64,000 bases of DNA, from NCBI GenBank assembly GCA_013399305.1, contig VXAI01000039.1, forward strand, positions 4,268,372 to 4,332,371, given 5' to 3'. This stretch comes from Rostratula benghalensis. Its lineage: Eukaryota; Chordata; Aves; Charadriiformes; Rostratulidae. This document shows, piece after piece, positions 28,201 through 40,900 of this stretch (positions within the stretch are counted from its first letter, which is position 1; each line of letters begins with the position of its first letter). The notes beneath the pieces are model-generated. The model saw only the letters and a program-made list of their open reading frames with translations. It was not told where the DNA came from and did not search any database. The position numbers were made by a program, and so were the translations under genes.

Positions 28201-31200
28201 CCAGTACTTTGCTCAGTCCTTTCTTGTCTCTGTGCCTACATTCTTCAGCCTTTACATACAGTGTAAATGTTGCATGTGGGGGCAATCTCTACCACTGGCT
28301 GACTGGTTTGAGGCTTTTTGGTGGAAGACAGGAATGGGGAAGACCTAAATATACTAAATATATTAAATATAAATTAAAATAAAATAAAATTCCTCCTAAT
28401 TCTTACAACAGCCTTTCCCTAAACACCCGCTTTTCTCACCAGGCTCTGAGGCTTTTCCTTCTACAAATCTCTTGACAGCACTGATACTTTAGATCCTGTG
28501 GGTCTAGCGTTCTGCACAGCAGATAAACTGCTGAGCCTGGATAAACACATCCAGGTAATGCCTTTTCATTGAACTTTCCATGCCTGAAAAAAATGGCATT
28601 GGTAGCAACTTTTGAAGCCCACTCTGTAGGCCATACTCACAGAAATGTTATAATAAAACATACCAATACCTCTATTAGTAGAATATGTGATAATGAATTT
28701 TTCCAATAGTTTCCCTCTTTGTCTGTCAGAGCTATAGATCAAAGGAGAGAGGTCAAAGTGTTTTTAGAAGCCCGTTTCAAGCAGAGTCATATCCAGGATT
28801 TTTATTTCAGTACTGTCTCAGTAAATCAGAAATATCTCAGAACAAACAGACTGTTACAAGGTAGAGTGTTTGTTTGTGAATCCTTCAGCAGGTCATGATT
28901 TAAGCAAAATTTCATGGCTTTGCCGTTCCGTTCAGTTATGGGGTGACTGATTGAAATATGATTCTTTTAGAAAGAGATAGATTATTTCTCTAATGCTTAT
29001 TGAACAGACTGGTGAAAGAAACAGGGTGATAGAAAATTCTTGCTTTTTCTCAAGTTTGTTTTCATGGAGTGATTGGAGAACATTAACAATGCTGTTTATG
29101 GACGACACTTTTACAACGCTGCAGTGCTGAGAGTAGTTTGACTGGATATACTGCCTGATGCCCTGCAGAACAGCCAGTACTTTTTCACATTTCAGGTTTC
29201 ATCCTTCAGAATGTTTCAAAGCAAAAGCAAGAAGGGAAGATTTCCTGTACCCTCACTGGCTCTCATCAAAGCCTTCTGAATGCCCGACTCTTTCTGTCAG
29301 CCTCAACAGGCTTTTGAGCAGGTCTTCATGGAACAGCTTGTGTTTGCACCTAGGATTCATTGCAGAGAATTCATTTACTTCCTTTCTGCCTTAGTGCAGT
29401 GCCTTAGAAATTGCTGCTACTTGGTGTGACAGTGAGTTGCTTTAGCCAAATTTCCTATGTCACTCATATAATTTGCAACAGTGCTTATAGGCTACAGTAA
29501 GTCAGAATTGGATTTGACCAAGAGCTAGTGTTTACCCTTAAAAATTTCAGCCTGGCTTAAAAATTTCTGCTTCTCTTCAGTGCACACAGATAGCTTCTGG
29601 GAAGGATAGATAGCCACAAGAATTGTGATAAGATAGAAAGGGCCTATAAGTACTCCTTGAACTGGAATTAGTAGGGAGGTTCTGCATAGCTACTTTTAAA
29701 TATTTTAGGTCAAGATGGTCACAAAAGCTCTTCTCTAAATAGCACACAATCTATCCACTGTAATAACCAAGTTTTCAATCCACATAATTTCTATAAACCC
29801 AAGTATACATCTTATGCTGTTGGTAAATTTGTTTTCCATTTTGTAAAAATAAAAGGTAGAAGCAGATGCCAGCACATTAGCAATATCAGAAAGTCTCCTC
29901 TGTGTCAATTCTGTAGTATTCTGTCTCATTCATATGCCTCCCTCTTGTTTAAAATTTTTCTACCAAGTAATTGAGCTCCTTAAAAGTGCCAGGAGCTAAC
30001 AGACATTTGAAAGCCACAAAGAGGCCATTGTAGATTTTTATGTGGATCAATGAAGAGGTAGTGACCCTGAATTTTGAAAATTCACATCTTTCACAGAATG
30101 AAAAGAGACTTTTTGAGGGTCTGCATTTTTTGAGAGATCTGAGAATGTGCTGCTTTTTTTTTTTCTGTCTTCAATGATTTATGAAACTTCTTGCTCATAA
30201 CAGATGTTCCCAGCCACACACAGGAAAAGTTTGACTTGTGAAACACATTTGTATTTTCAACTTTTCTAATGCTCCATATTTTTGCATACAGAATGTGACC
30301 TCTATGAAGAGTTGCTCATATTTTTCTTTTAAATACTGTTTTGATTGGAGTTCTCAACAGCACAAACCATTACACATTTTGGTAGAATACAATAACAGCA
30401 AAGGAATCATTGGAATTAATTGGATTTAATAATACTGGATATACAGACATTTCAGAGTCTGTATTTGGAGAGGGGACTCAGGGGTGAAGTTACAAGTATT
30501 ACATTGTTTTCTGTTCTGCACTGTTGCCTCTCTGCCCTGCTGACCCAGTTGCGGCCTTCACTCTTTGACATTTACCAAATGGTGGCTAAACTAGCCAAAT
30601 ATCTAAAAGGCTTCTAATTTTACATCTTCAGAAGACCATCACTGATACAAATGATAAAGATACTACTGGGGAACATAAATCAAAGCTAAACTTATTCACT
30701 GACTGAAACTTCAAATATCTCAGATAAGGAAACTAATAAAAATTTTCTGATTTCTGTGTTATCTTTGCACAGATGAAAAGCCTTGCATTTCATATGCTTA
30801 ATCCAGCCCTTAAATTAAGGAGTTAGCTAGATTTGTAACACTAAGCTTGTACCTGCAGAAGCCTTACAAATAATCCATGACAGTTTAAGAAATAAAAAGC
30901 TCTGTGCGTCTCCACAACAGAAAGCATTGAGATGGAACTGGCCTAAGGCAGCCCTCTAGCTACTTCATACAGCATGACTGTAATGACTTTTCAGTCCCAA
31001 AACGCTACCTACAATAAGTGTGGTAGGGTCAGAGAAGCAAATATGTTTTGCATGAGGTCATCTTCAGAATTATTCAGTGTATTTGCGTAGCTCATTTGTC
31101 TCCTTCTATTGAGTTCTTATCTCAGATCCGATCTCAGCACAATTAGCAACACATAGCTAGCAGTTATTTTCAAATGCTGTAAATTTCTGTGGGGTTTTGG

Positions 31201-31689
31201 GTTTTTTTAATCAGCTATTTGAAGGTAGACATACAAAAAGCAAAAAAACGGATCCTAGATTTTAACAAATGTTGAAACAGAGGTAAATCTCAAAGGTGAA
31301 GTCACAAAAGCCTTAATCTTGGGGCACGGTTGGCAACACATGGCAGCAACTGCACCAGAGTCTTGCACTGCATAAGACCTGAACACCAGGGCATTTTACA
31401 CAGGCAGAAATCCTTCCAGCTCTCATAGATCCCTGTAATTGTACACAGATCTGGAGACCATTAGAAAAGAATCTCCCATGCTTAGCAGCTTCCTGGGTGA
31501 GAAGAGCAGGAGGTCCATAGGCAGATCTATTAAGTAACATTAGCAAGGACTTGGGGAAGTAGTGACAAAAAGGAGCAAGTGACAACTCACAAACATAACT
31601 CCCAGAAGGTACAAGACCCCAAATTATTGTTCATTTTGAGGGAAGAGCACTGAGTTATTCTTTTTTATAAATTCCAGAGTGAAGCCTGA
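19247..31689. other. No gene seen; non-coding DNA with simple repeats
   Basis: About 12 kb without a supportable gene. Simple sequence includes a 17-T run (22307-22323), an 11-A run (24249-24259), a short TG-rich run (26286-26305) and an AT-only stretch of TAAA/ATAAA words (28345-28390). A short inverted repeat, AGGGTG-tgccg-CACCCT, lies near 24838-24854. A minus-strand frame at 26543-26836 (97 codons) has fairly protein-like composition but no splice context or recognisable motif. Confidence 0.55.
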
Positions 31690-31770
31690 CTTACTGATGT
31701 GGTATCTCCATTTTTATGGATGGCAAAATGAACTCTAGGCCACACAGTGCATGTAAGTTTTGCTTGGGCA
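31690..31770 (+). repeat. Possible MIR-type ancient SINE remnant
   Basis: The order of words tctccattttta-tggatgg-aaaatgaactctaggc-cacacag-taagttttgcttgggcaaggt resembles the conserved MIR core, in which a 'tccccattttacagatgag' block is followed by 'gaaactgaggcacagag' and 'taagtaacttgcccaaggt'. MIR elements spread before amniotes diverged and survive as decayed scraps in birds. The match is loose and was made by eye. Confidence 0.3.
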
Positions 31771-34505
31771 AGGTGGGAAAGCAAAAACATATATAAGACC
31801 TCCAGGCTTTTTCCATAAGATCAACTGGGAGTCAAAGGCAGTGTTCTCTGCACATTTTTCAAATTTAAGAATAGTCCTAGTTTTCTTTTTTAAACAAACC
31901 ATCCTGATAAACCTTTAGCTGTTTGCTACTGAGGTACTACAGGGGAATCACAAGACAGATGACAACTTCAGCAACATTAACAGTAACTACCTACTCTATG
32001 CTAGAAACACTGGTGTCATTGAACTCTACTGCTTTTGTGCCAAGAACATTTCCAAGTCCATAAGAGATTTTAGCAGAGGGCAATGCCTCCAGTTTTCACA
32101 GAAGAGTATTTTTGAGTCTCTTTCTTCTAAGGTTACATTTCCTCATGTGACTAATGTGACTTGACTGTGTCAGTCAAGCATTAACTGAAAATCTACTAAG
32201 GAAGACAGTAGAAGTGAAGGACCACATTATTGCCATGCAAGTTTCATTCACTGTTATATGTATTGCCACAGCTCATTTCACTCAAGCTAAGGGTCCCAAC
32301 TGCATAGGTTTACTGAAGACCCCTCAGAAGTTACAGTCAGGCTTGCATACTGTGCATATACATATAATGCAGTCTAGAGTGGTATTTTAGTCTAGGCATT
32401 ATAAGGCATAATAAGTTATAAAAAAATTAACTGCAGTCAGTCATAAAGAATTGTCTGAAACTGAGCCAGCGCATCATGAACATGAACATAGTGCTGGGTC
32501 TGGCATGAGAAGTTCATATGCATGAAGGGAAGAGATTGCATGGCACAACTACATCAGACTTTGATTTAAACATCAGTTGACTATCATAAAGAAATTAGTA
32601 TTGGAGGAATGACTTTACTGAGCATGAACAAGTCACCAGTATAGAAGCTGAATATATGAGAATCTTGCCCAGATAAATGTTTTACAAATAAAGATATTCT
32701 AGAAGCACAAGAAGAAAGAAAGGTAAAAGTGCCAAAGGGATTCTACTCGAAAATTTTCACAGCAGTGACTGACCTGACAGTTGTAAGAAAGACGCACTGT
32801 GGACTATAACAGTGTGGTTAAGGCAGTAGGTAGAGGTTTTTTTCAATGCACAACTAAATAATTTCATACTAATTCTAACAGTGTAAGTGAATATGGCCAC
32901 CACTTTTTATTTCACATGTCATCATACTACCCTATACCATTTATTCTTTAGACACAGAGTCCCTGATAATCAAACGGGGACCAAAACAATAAAGCAGAAA
33001 CACATTGTTTCTCCCTGTCTCTCCCTGACAGAAATTTTGAAGTTTTCTTGTGAGTTCAATAAAAACAGATCAAAGAATTTAGCACCTATTCAGCCAAATA
33101 TTAAACTAATAAAAAATTAAAAACAATGCCACAATCTAATGGGCACATTCCCAGGAAAAAGTACACCAAAGTGAGGTCAGAGTGGACTAATAAAGTTTGT
33201 CTTTGATCTGTATTTTTAAGGCGAACCTTTGATAGAAGTTTGAGAACTTTAATTTTCACCCAACACAATTCTGAAATGACATTTAATATTAAATTGTACA
33301 ACATATTTCAGGTATTTATTTATTTTGCTTGTGTTTAAATTTAGCCTTCTTTTGTGGTACTTCCTTATGTGACTATCAATCAAGGAGAAGGGTCCACTCC
33401 TTATCATTATCTTTGTCAAAGACAGGAGTTTTTAACCTTCATGAGTTGACATATCTGCGACAAATCCTATGCTAAACTCCACTCCTAAATACTGAACCTG
33501 AAACACCATGAAAATGGCATGACTCCAGTTAATTCAACACCATATTTCTAATCTATATGAGCCAGAGACAAGAATTCAATGCCTTGATTTCACTGTTTCT
33601 TTCCTGACTTGACCCACCTTTAATTAGGGAAACCCAAGAAAAATGAAAGTAATCCTAACTTGAAATGTGTCCTAGTTGTCACAGAGGTCTAGATCCTCCT
33701 TTTCTAGGTGGAAGTGATCTTAAAAACTGTTATGGTTTGGTAAATCAAGCCATGTAGAACAGGTAGCAAATGAAATGCATGAGCAAGGACATAAAAAAGA
33801 AAAAAAAACAACTTTTACTTAGCCAGTTATCTGTAGTTTGGTACTGTACTTTGCATCACAGAGAAAGAGAAGGATGAGAAACAGTGAGTTCATGTTAGCT
33901 TCCAGGTTCACTTGAACAGATGTCACTCTAAAACTACTTTAGTGAATTTAGTATGGATTGAAAAGATAATAGGCAAATTCCTACTCCAGCCTCCATCTTC
34001 ATTTTCTTACAGTTAGAAGTGATGCTCTAAAGTGTGCTTTGTGCACAGATCGTTCCTTTCACATACTTCAACCAGTGCAATGCTTATATAAACATTATTC
34101 TTGTCATTTTTGCCTGATAAAGGCTAATGAAGAGTGAGGCAAATTCAACCTCTCTCTGAAAGCATCATAAATTTTTACTTTATACACTCAATTCTATTTC
34201 CTCCAATCAAAACCTGGAAAGCAAAAGGTTTTTCTCAATTTGAAATTGGCACTCCCCAGTCATTCCTCAGAAGTGGCATCATTTTCCCTTTCTTCCTGCA
34301 AATTACCTGGAGGCTACATCAGGGTACAGCAGAAATGGCTATGCGGATTTTGTAAAGCAAAAAAGAATAAAAGGAAATGTACAACAGGAGTGGATCTAGA
34401 TGAGTAACCACTAATAAGTGCCTATAAAGTCACTGGTTCCTCACTTGACCTGCTCTAAATATATTTACTAAAATTAAAAGCTATTTCCACTTCTGTAAAG
34501 GAGCG
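31771..34505. other. No gene seen; non-coding DNA
   Basis: AT-rich sequence with only short chance open frames (up to 77 codons at 32887-33120, rich in Thr/His/Lys and with no family resemblance). No repeat or RNA gene recognised. Confidence 0.55.
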
Positions 34506-34554
34506 GCTCAGGATAACAAAAATAACTTGCTCAGGATAACAAAAATAACTTGCT
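34506..34554. repeat. Perfect 23-base tandem duplication
   Basis: The unit gctcaggataacaaaaataactt occurs twice back to back without a mismatch, followed by the first three bases of a third copy. The array is bounded by GGAGCGG on the left (ending at 34506) and AGGAGCGGAGG on the right (from about 34560), so a further GC-rich word is repeated around it. Perfect identity suggests a recent event, such as replication slippage or a double-strand-break fill-in. Confidence 0.9.
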
Positions 34555-35329
34555 ATTCATAGGAGCGGAGGCGGGGAAGTAGCTACTTTGTTTAGTTACA
34601 TGCAGAACTGAATGGGGGAGAAACTCCTTCTCACGGAACAGGCAAGGAGTACTAAATTCTCTAATATTTCATATATAATAACCCAGTTAACCGTATTTTG
34701 CCCTATCCCTCTGGTCTTTCTTTACAGGTGGGTACAGACTTTGAGGTAACAGGTGTTGTTTCTCACTTTCTCCTGGGACTTCTCTGCCTGGGGCTGTTTC
34801 CACTGCAGCCAGGGCTATCTGGCAGTCACAGCCCATCTCCAGCATCTACCATCCAGTCCAACACCAGATCCTTCAGTTCACCTCAAGTGTCATGATACCT
34901 CAAGTGCAAGGTATTTTGGACATCTGAAACTGAACAAAGTTAATTTATATGTCAACCCTAACTTAGACTTTAAGCATAAGATCCATCTATGAAATGGGAT
35001 TTGGAATCCATGTTAGCTGACAGGGACTGAAGCTTTGTGTCCATTCAGTCTTCTGAGCGCAGCTTTTGCTTTTGCACTGTAATAAACATTTTGCTTAGGA
35101 AAAGCTTATTACCTTAATGCTCCCCGTTCTGTGTTTGAATAAAATTGCCAACTTCTTTCCCAAGAGAAGAACGAGAGTTCAAAATTTTGAATCTTCCCTA
35201 TGAACTCAGACTAGTTAGTCTGGTCAGGCAGTCTATAGCATAAACCACAAGACAGAGCAGTATGTCACTATAGACTGTTTGGCCAATTAAGAAAAGTTAA
35301 AATACAGTAAGATGTCACTACCCATCCAA

Positions 35330-35397
35330 AATTGAAAGCCTTTGGACCTCTTGAAAATTGAAAAAATTGAAAGCCTTTATAACCTCTCTCAAGAAAA
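35330..35397. repeat. Imperfect tandem duplication, period 35
   Basis: The block starting aattgaaagccttt (35330) recurs at 35365, followed in both copies by a CCTCT-rich segment (ggacctcttgaaaa against ataacctctctcaag). The copies have diverged at several positions, so this duplication looks older than the 34.5 kb one. Confidence 0.65.
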
Positions 35398-37557
35398 TGC
35401 AAGATTTCATAGTTCAGTGCAGTTGAATTTCAAAATTACTTTTACAGCACTGGGTTTACTCGAAAAGATTATCCTTTTTCCAATGTTTACAGCAGAAAAT
35501 TTAAAAAGAAGCATTTAGAAAACAGAATTCTTATTTGCAGTCAGCTGATGACTTCAGCAAATACTAGTATTTTCCATGAAAGAATCCAGAATTACAAGGG
35601 AAATAGGTACACTGACCTAACAGAGTATCGTTTCTATATATACTAGAAGACTACAGCAGGCTGTTATCTAACAGCTTTGAAAAAACACTGCTGATCACAA
35701 ATGCTTCTATTGTAATACCCCAGCTATTTTATTTATAGCAACTAAGAAAGCTTTTGTGTTTTCTATGCAACTACTCAGTTCATAGTTTGAATGGAAGTCA
35801 TTTCAGTTGTGGAAAATTTTGCTTGATATCAAGATTTTTTAAACCACTCCAAAGTTATCAAGATTCCTTGTGATTTCTGCATATTTCCAAAATTTATTGA
35901 GAAAACATTAATCTTCATAGTTGTAAAGGGTTAACAGTATTTGAACACTTGCTTATGAAAAGTTATAAATCCCTCTTAATATAGTCTCCAATGCTTCTTT
36001 GTAATAATCAGTATATAATGTTTTCTTCTGGGTGTGGATATGAAGCTGAGCCAACTTTCCTCTTTTGTTAGTTTTTAATGTCCAGTTATGACTGAACTCA
36101 TAGCCTATATTTAGTGTTCTAATTTAAGAAGTCAGATTTTTGAAACATTGAGAAGTATAGACATTTTTAAATTCAATGGCACAAATGAAAGAAGAGTCAG
36201 TGGGAGCTGTAGAGTGCTTAGAGAAAAGGACAGAGAAGCCATGTAGCTAGGTGCCTGATTAGGATTTAGGACACTAATTTAGGCCCCTCCTTTTTTAAAA
36301 AAAGGTTATCTCCACAATCACGACCAAAATAATCATGCAAGATGCTTCTCAAGCATCCAGTCTTGTAGCAAAAATATATTTCATTAAATAAATTCTATTT
36401 TAGATTTTTTTCCCAGCCTGTATTTGATGTTGATGAGTAATATTCATTGCTTTTTCAAAGCTTGTTCTTGTTTAAAGTGACTTTTTGCAATACTTTTCCA
36501 CCAGCCATTGCACTTCTAAGGCAATGGAACTTAAACTTCTTAAAGAACCCTTGCAGGATGTTCTGAAAACCTACCTAGAAAGAAGGATGAACTAGATTGT
36601 TGTACTTGTGTGTGTAATATAATAAACTATCCAGCTCTGGTTTACAAGGTAATTTTTCTCTTAATGAGTAGGAGTTATTTTAGGTACGTGTTATTCAGAA
36701 CCTAGGGACTTATAAATCCAAATACCATAAAATTGCAGTGACAGAAAAAAGCATTGTGATATCTTTCTTCTAGAGAGAATAAACAAAAAACACCTTTCTA
36801 GCTCCTAATATCCCAAAAGACTTAAGCATTCTCCAATGGCCATTTGTTTGAATGTTCAGTAAATGCACAGTCATGACAAGTAGCCCTTTAATCAAAAGTA
36901 AGTTATAACAATGATACCACTTAGCTCTCGTGTGTCATTTCTGCCCCTTTCACCTCCTCCTGCAGCTATGAGTATTCCCAAAGTTTTCTTTGGCATATGC
37001 AACAGACACTTCATTGTCTTACGTTCTTTAGTTCCTAGTGGACTTTGGGAAAAGCTCTCCTTTGCATTGCATGGTTACGAAACAAATCATCAGCTGATAA
37101 TCAGGTATCATCACAAACCTTCTACACCTACAGGTTGAAATTTAAACTTCTGTATGAATTGTGCCATGGTTTCAGGTCAAAAGAGTATTTATTTTGGCCA
37201 TTCTTACTGCCAAGGAAAACTTTGTATTCTAATTTCTAAGAGCACCTTTCAATGAATCACAGAAGAGTTCTTTTATTAGATAAATATGAAGTTGAAAAAA
37301 GCTAAATTCTCCTGTTCTTTTAAGCCTATTCTTTCAATATAAGATAGGTACTTCATATCACGAAAAAGTATTCATCAGCCATGGACCACACATTAAAAAT
37401 CTGAAAGACAGATTTCTGAACTGGTATACAGAAATAAAGCATATGTTTTCCAAACTCAGTCTTACAATGATAATCCCTTAAAATCTTCTTCAGAAGACAG
37501 CTACATTTTCCAAACAACACTTGAAAGACATTTCAGGGAGTTATAATTTTAGAAGTT
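35398..37557. other. No gene seen; non-coding DNA
   Basis: AT-rich sequence without a recognised repeat, RNA or coding segment. Open frames at 36911-37239 overlap in different frames on the same strand and are short. No CpG-rich segment. Confidence 0.55.
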
Positions 37558-37917
37558 ACAGCAGCCTTCCAATAACTATAGCAGCCTTCCAATATCTGAA
37601 GGGAGCCTACAGGAGAGCTGGAGAGGGACCCTTTGTCAGAACGTCTAGTGACAGGACAAGGGGTAACAGCTTTACATTAGGAGAGGAGAGATTTAGATTA
37701 GATGCCAGAAAGAAATTCTTTACTGTGAGAGTGATGAGGCACTGGAGCAGGTTGCCCAGCGAAGTTGTGGATGTCCCATCCCTGGAAGTGTTTAAGGCCA
37801 GGCTGGATGGGGCTTTGAGCAACATGCTGATGTGAGATGTCCCTGCCCATGACAGGGGGGTTGGAACTTGATGATCTTTAACGTCCCTTCCAACTCTAAC
37901 CACTCAATGATTCTATA
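37558..37917 (+). mobile_element. CR1 LINE, 5'-truncated 3' end
   Basis: About 350 bases match the 3' end of a CR1 non-LTR retrotransposon, sense on the plus strand. An open frame through 37833-37835 (TGA) encodes the typical C-terminal tail of the CR1 ORF2 reverse-transcriptase polyprotein, including HWSRLPSEVVDVPSLEVF and KARLDGALSN. It is followed by the 3' untranslated tail with ggacaaggggtaacag upstream and ggggttggaacttgatgatc, cgtcccttccaactctaa and a single terminal gattctat unit. The catalytic domains (endonuclease and the reverse-transcriptase core) are missing, so the copy is dead on arrival, as most avian CR1 copies are. The C-terminal frame is still unbroken for about 85 codons. 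A 20-base duplication sits at its 5' edge (37558-37594). Confidence 0.95.
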
Positions 37918-40900
37918 AAGTTCTTTAAAATATATTCCCTTTAAAAACTGCCTTACTGATCCATAAAATATATCCACCAAATATGATCCCACAAATTCAC
38001 TTGTCTGTACTTGATCCTTAGGGAAAAAGTATAGAAACCAGTTATACCTAAGATAATTTTGGTATACCCTTCTGTTTTCCAAATGCCAGTGATTTATAGG
38101 CCTCTTGACTGAGAATCAGCATCCAGACCATGGTTTCCCAAAAAGCCCAACCTACGTGAGAGCATCTGCCCCTTTGGTCACCTGCATCTGCTGGCTCAGC
38201 ACAGAGGAGAAGACAGAGGAGAATGAAAGGGAAGGTGAGTGCAGTAAAGAACTACTTTACAGTGAGACAGAGCTGAAGCTGACAGGAGTTACTGGAGGGA
38301 CACAGGAGCATTTAACTGATGTAAGAACTGGGAGCTGCGCAGTCCTGCTAGCCGTTAGTCTTTGCTCTCTGCCAGCTTGACTTCACAGCTGGTATATCTG
38401 CTGCACATGTGGGGCGTGTGGGAGCCAGAGAGTAGCTATCCAAGGCCAATGAATCAAGGGATGTGCTGCTGTAAGCACACAAACAGCAGGATTTAGGACT
38501 CCCTGCTGAGGTGCTCATAAGCCAGATGGAAGTATGTAGGACGCAAAATCCTACAGGAGTAGAATGCAGGTACTAATTAATCACCAAATCCTCACGTACG
38601 TTTTATTACCAGATTCTGACCCATTACTGGTCACTTTTAGGGCTGTGGTATCCTGTAAGGCAGTATCATTTTCAGCCCCATAAACCTGTGCAAAATTAGA
38701 TACTTCCAGTGTCACAAGTAAGCCCAGACAGTGAATAATAGCATTGTTCTATCTGAGTCAACTGATCTAATTATTTCTCATGGCTTAGCAAGGAATTCAG
38801 ACATTCACAACTGAGCACAAAGCAATCACCTTTTTAGTATGACAAAATATGGTAATAAAATTTCACATGATTATTTCAGCTCAGGCTGAACTGTTGCTGG
38901 TTTAAGACTGGTCACATATTGGCAATTCACCTAACTCTTGCATTCCCATGCTCCTCGTTGTAATCACTGTTTTCATAACTTAGGTCACTGTTTTCCTTTA
39001 AACTCTAAACACATCCAACTCTATGGTCAGTACATCTATGGGATGTCTCTGATTATAACTACTTTTTCACATAGATGTTCACATATCTTGAAGTAATCCT
39101 GAAACATGAAATAATTCACAAATATTGATGTGTAAAATTCTCTATGTTCTTATTAGACAATCATAGCAATAAGTGATGAAATATGTACATAGTTTATCTA
39201 TTGTCTCTGTGACAGATTTATATCTGCTTTATGAGAATTTAGAGTTTACTGTGTGGTCACATAACCTGCAGCAGTTACAGAAATGGTGCTTCAGCAGCTT
39301 CTATGGTCCCTGTGTCTGACCATGGTCTTGATTCTATTTTGCCCTCCTCTACTGTACAATCTAGATATAAGATTTCGTACTGCAAAATGTACTAAATACC
39401 GACTGAATGGAATCGCTGCCCCCTGTTCTTCTCCTCCCAAATTCTTGCTCTAAACACAAGATCCCTGCCTGGGGATCCTGTGCTGGAAGAATGCAGGTGG
39501 TGCCACTTGCCTCCACCTTGACACACATCATGAGACCCAAGAGCTTGCCCCCAGCTCCCAGCTGTGATAAAGCCTGGAAATAGTGTGAAATAGCTCCTAG
39601 GCACAGCTTTGGCACTTGGCAGAGGCCAGTGCTGGCTCCTGCCTCAGTTTTGGTTGGGCAATGGCAGAAGCTGGGGTGTGGGACTAGTTTTTGTCACATA
39701 CCAAGCGAAGGTGTGCTGTGACATGAGGACCACTGACTTTCACTGTCTGGGTTTTTTATTTTCATTTTATTTATTATTTACTCCACAACCACCACTGGAA
39801 ACATCCCATTCTTCCTCTTTACAGTCTTATGAAGATACAGGTTCACAAGTCCCTGGGAGTCCACAGGCTATGACTTCTATCCCTGTTCTCCCTGTGTTTA
39901 ACTAAGGAATACTGCTCTGGGTTTTGGGTTGGTTTGTTTTGGGTTTTTTTTCCTTTCTCTTATTTCACATCCTACACATCCACTCACTTTTGCTGCTTTT
40001 TACTGAAGCCTTTTCAGCTTATCAATGTTTTCCTCTAATGCAGTGTACAGTGTAATTCTTTAAATTTAGTGGAATTATATTAACATGGAAAAATACAGAC
40101 CTTTTCTTGTTTTATCATCTGGAATTCTGATATAAGCACATCAGAAAACATTTGCAACTACCTTTTGTAGCAGCCATAGCATTCTGCAAACTCAGTTTGT
40201 CTTTGTTCTTCTCCCTCAGATATAGCCTTTTTTCTTCATTTCTCATTAACATAATTCTCTTCTCATGTTATATACATAGATAGATAAACTCCTTACAAAA
40301 CTCCTCTTTCCTCCAGAGATTTGATTTTAGAAATTCATAACTTTTATAAATGCATCAGCCTACTTCTTTTCCACACAGTAGCATTATTTTAATTGACGCC
40401 TGTTAGTCTTAGATTCATTGTGCATTCTCCTTCTCTTCATTGCTGTTTTCATTGCTTTTAATATTAATTTACATTCTAATTAATTAGGGGTTTTTTATAT
40501 CTTAACTCAGATCAACCATTAGAAAATCCATTACATTTCAAAACTAACATTGAATTCCTGAATAGAAACATCTGGGAAGAATATGAAGCACATATAAATT
40601 ATCCCCTCATTTGTCTTACAGTTTCAAAAGTAAAAAAAATGAGCAAAGAATTCTTAAATCAAGGACGTCTGAGAACAAGAATACACGACACTTTAAATGT
40701 ATTATGTCTGGATTTGTTCTTGAGATGTTTGAAATTCGTGAAAAAAATCCCAGAGGATTTTTTTAGCTAATAGTAACTAATAAGCTGGATTTGGGGATAG
40801 TAACAACTCTTATTCTAAACCTGTAGCAGAAAAGAGCGGTGAACATTCCAGGTAAGCCACTAGAAGGGGAATGAGATTCAAAAAAAGAGACTTTTTTTCC

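Noticed and set aside
37607..37903. Minus-strand frame of 98 codons opposite the CR1
   Set aside because: It is the antisense shadow of the CR1 ORF2 C-terminus.
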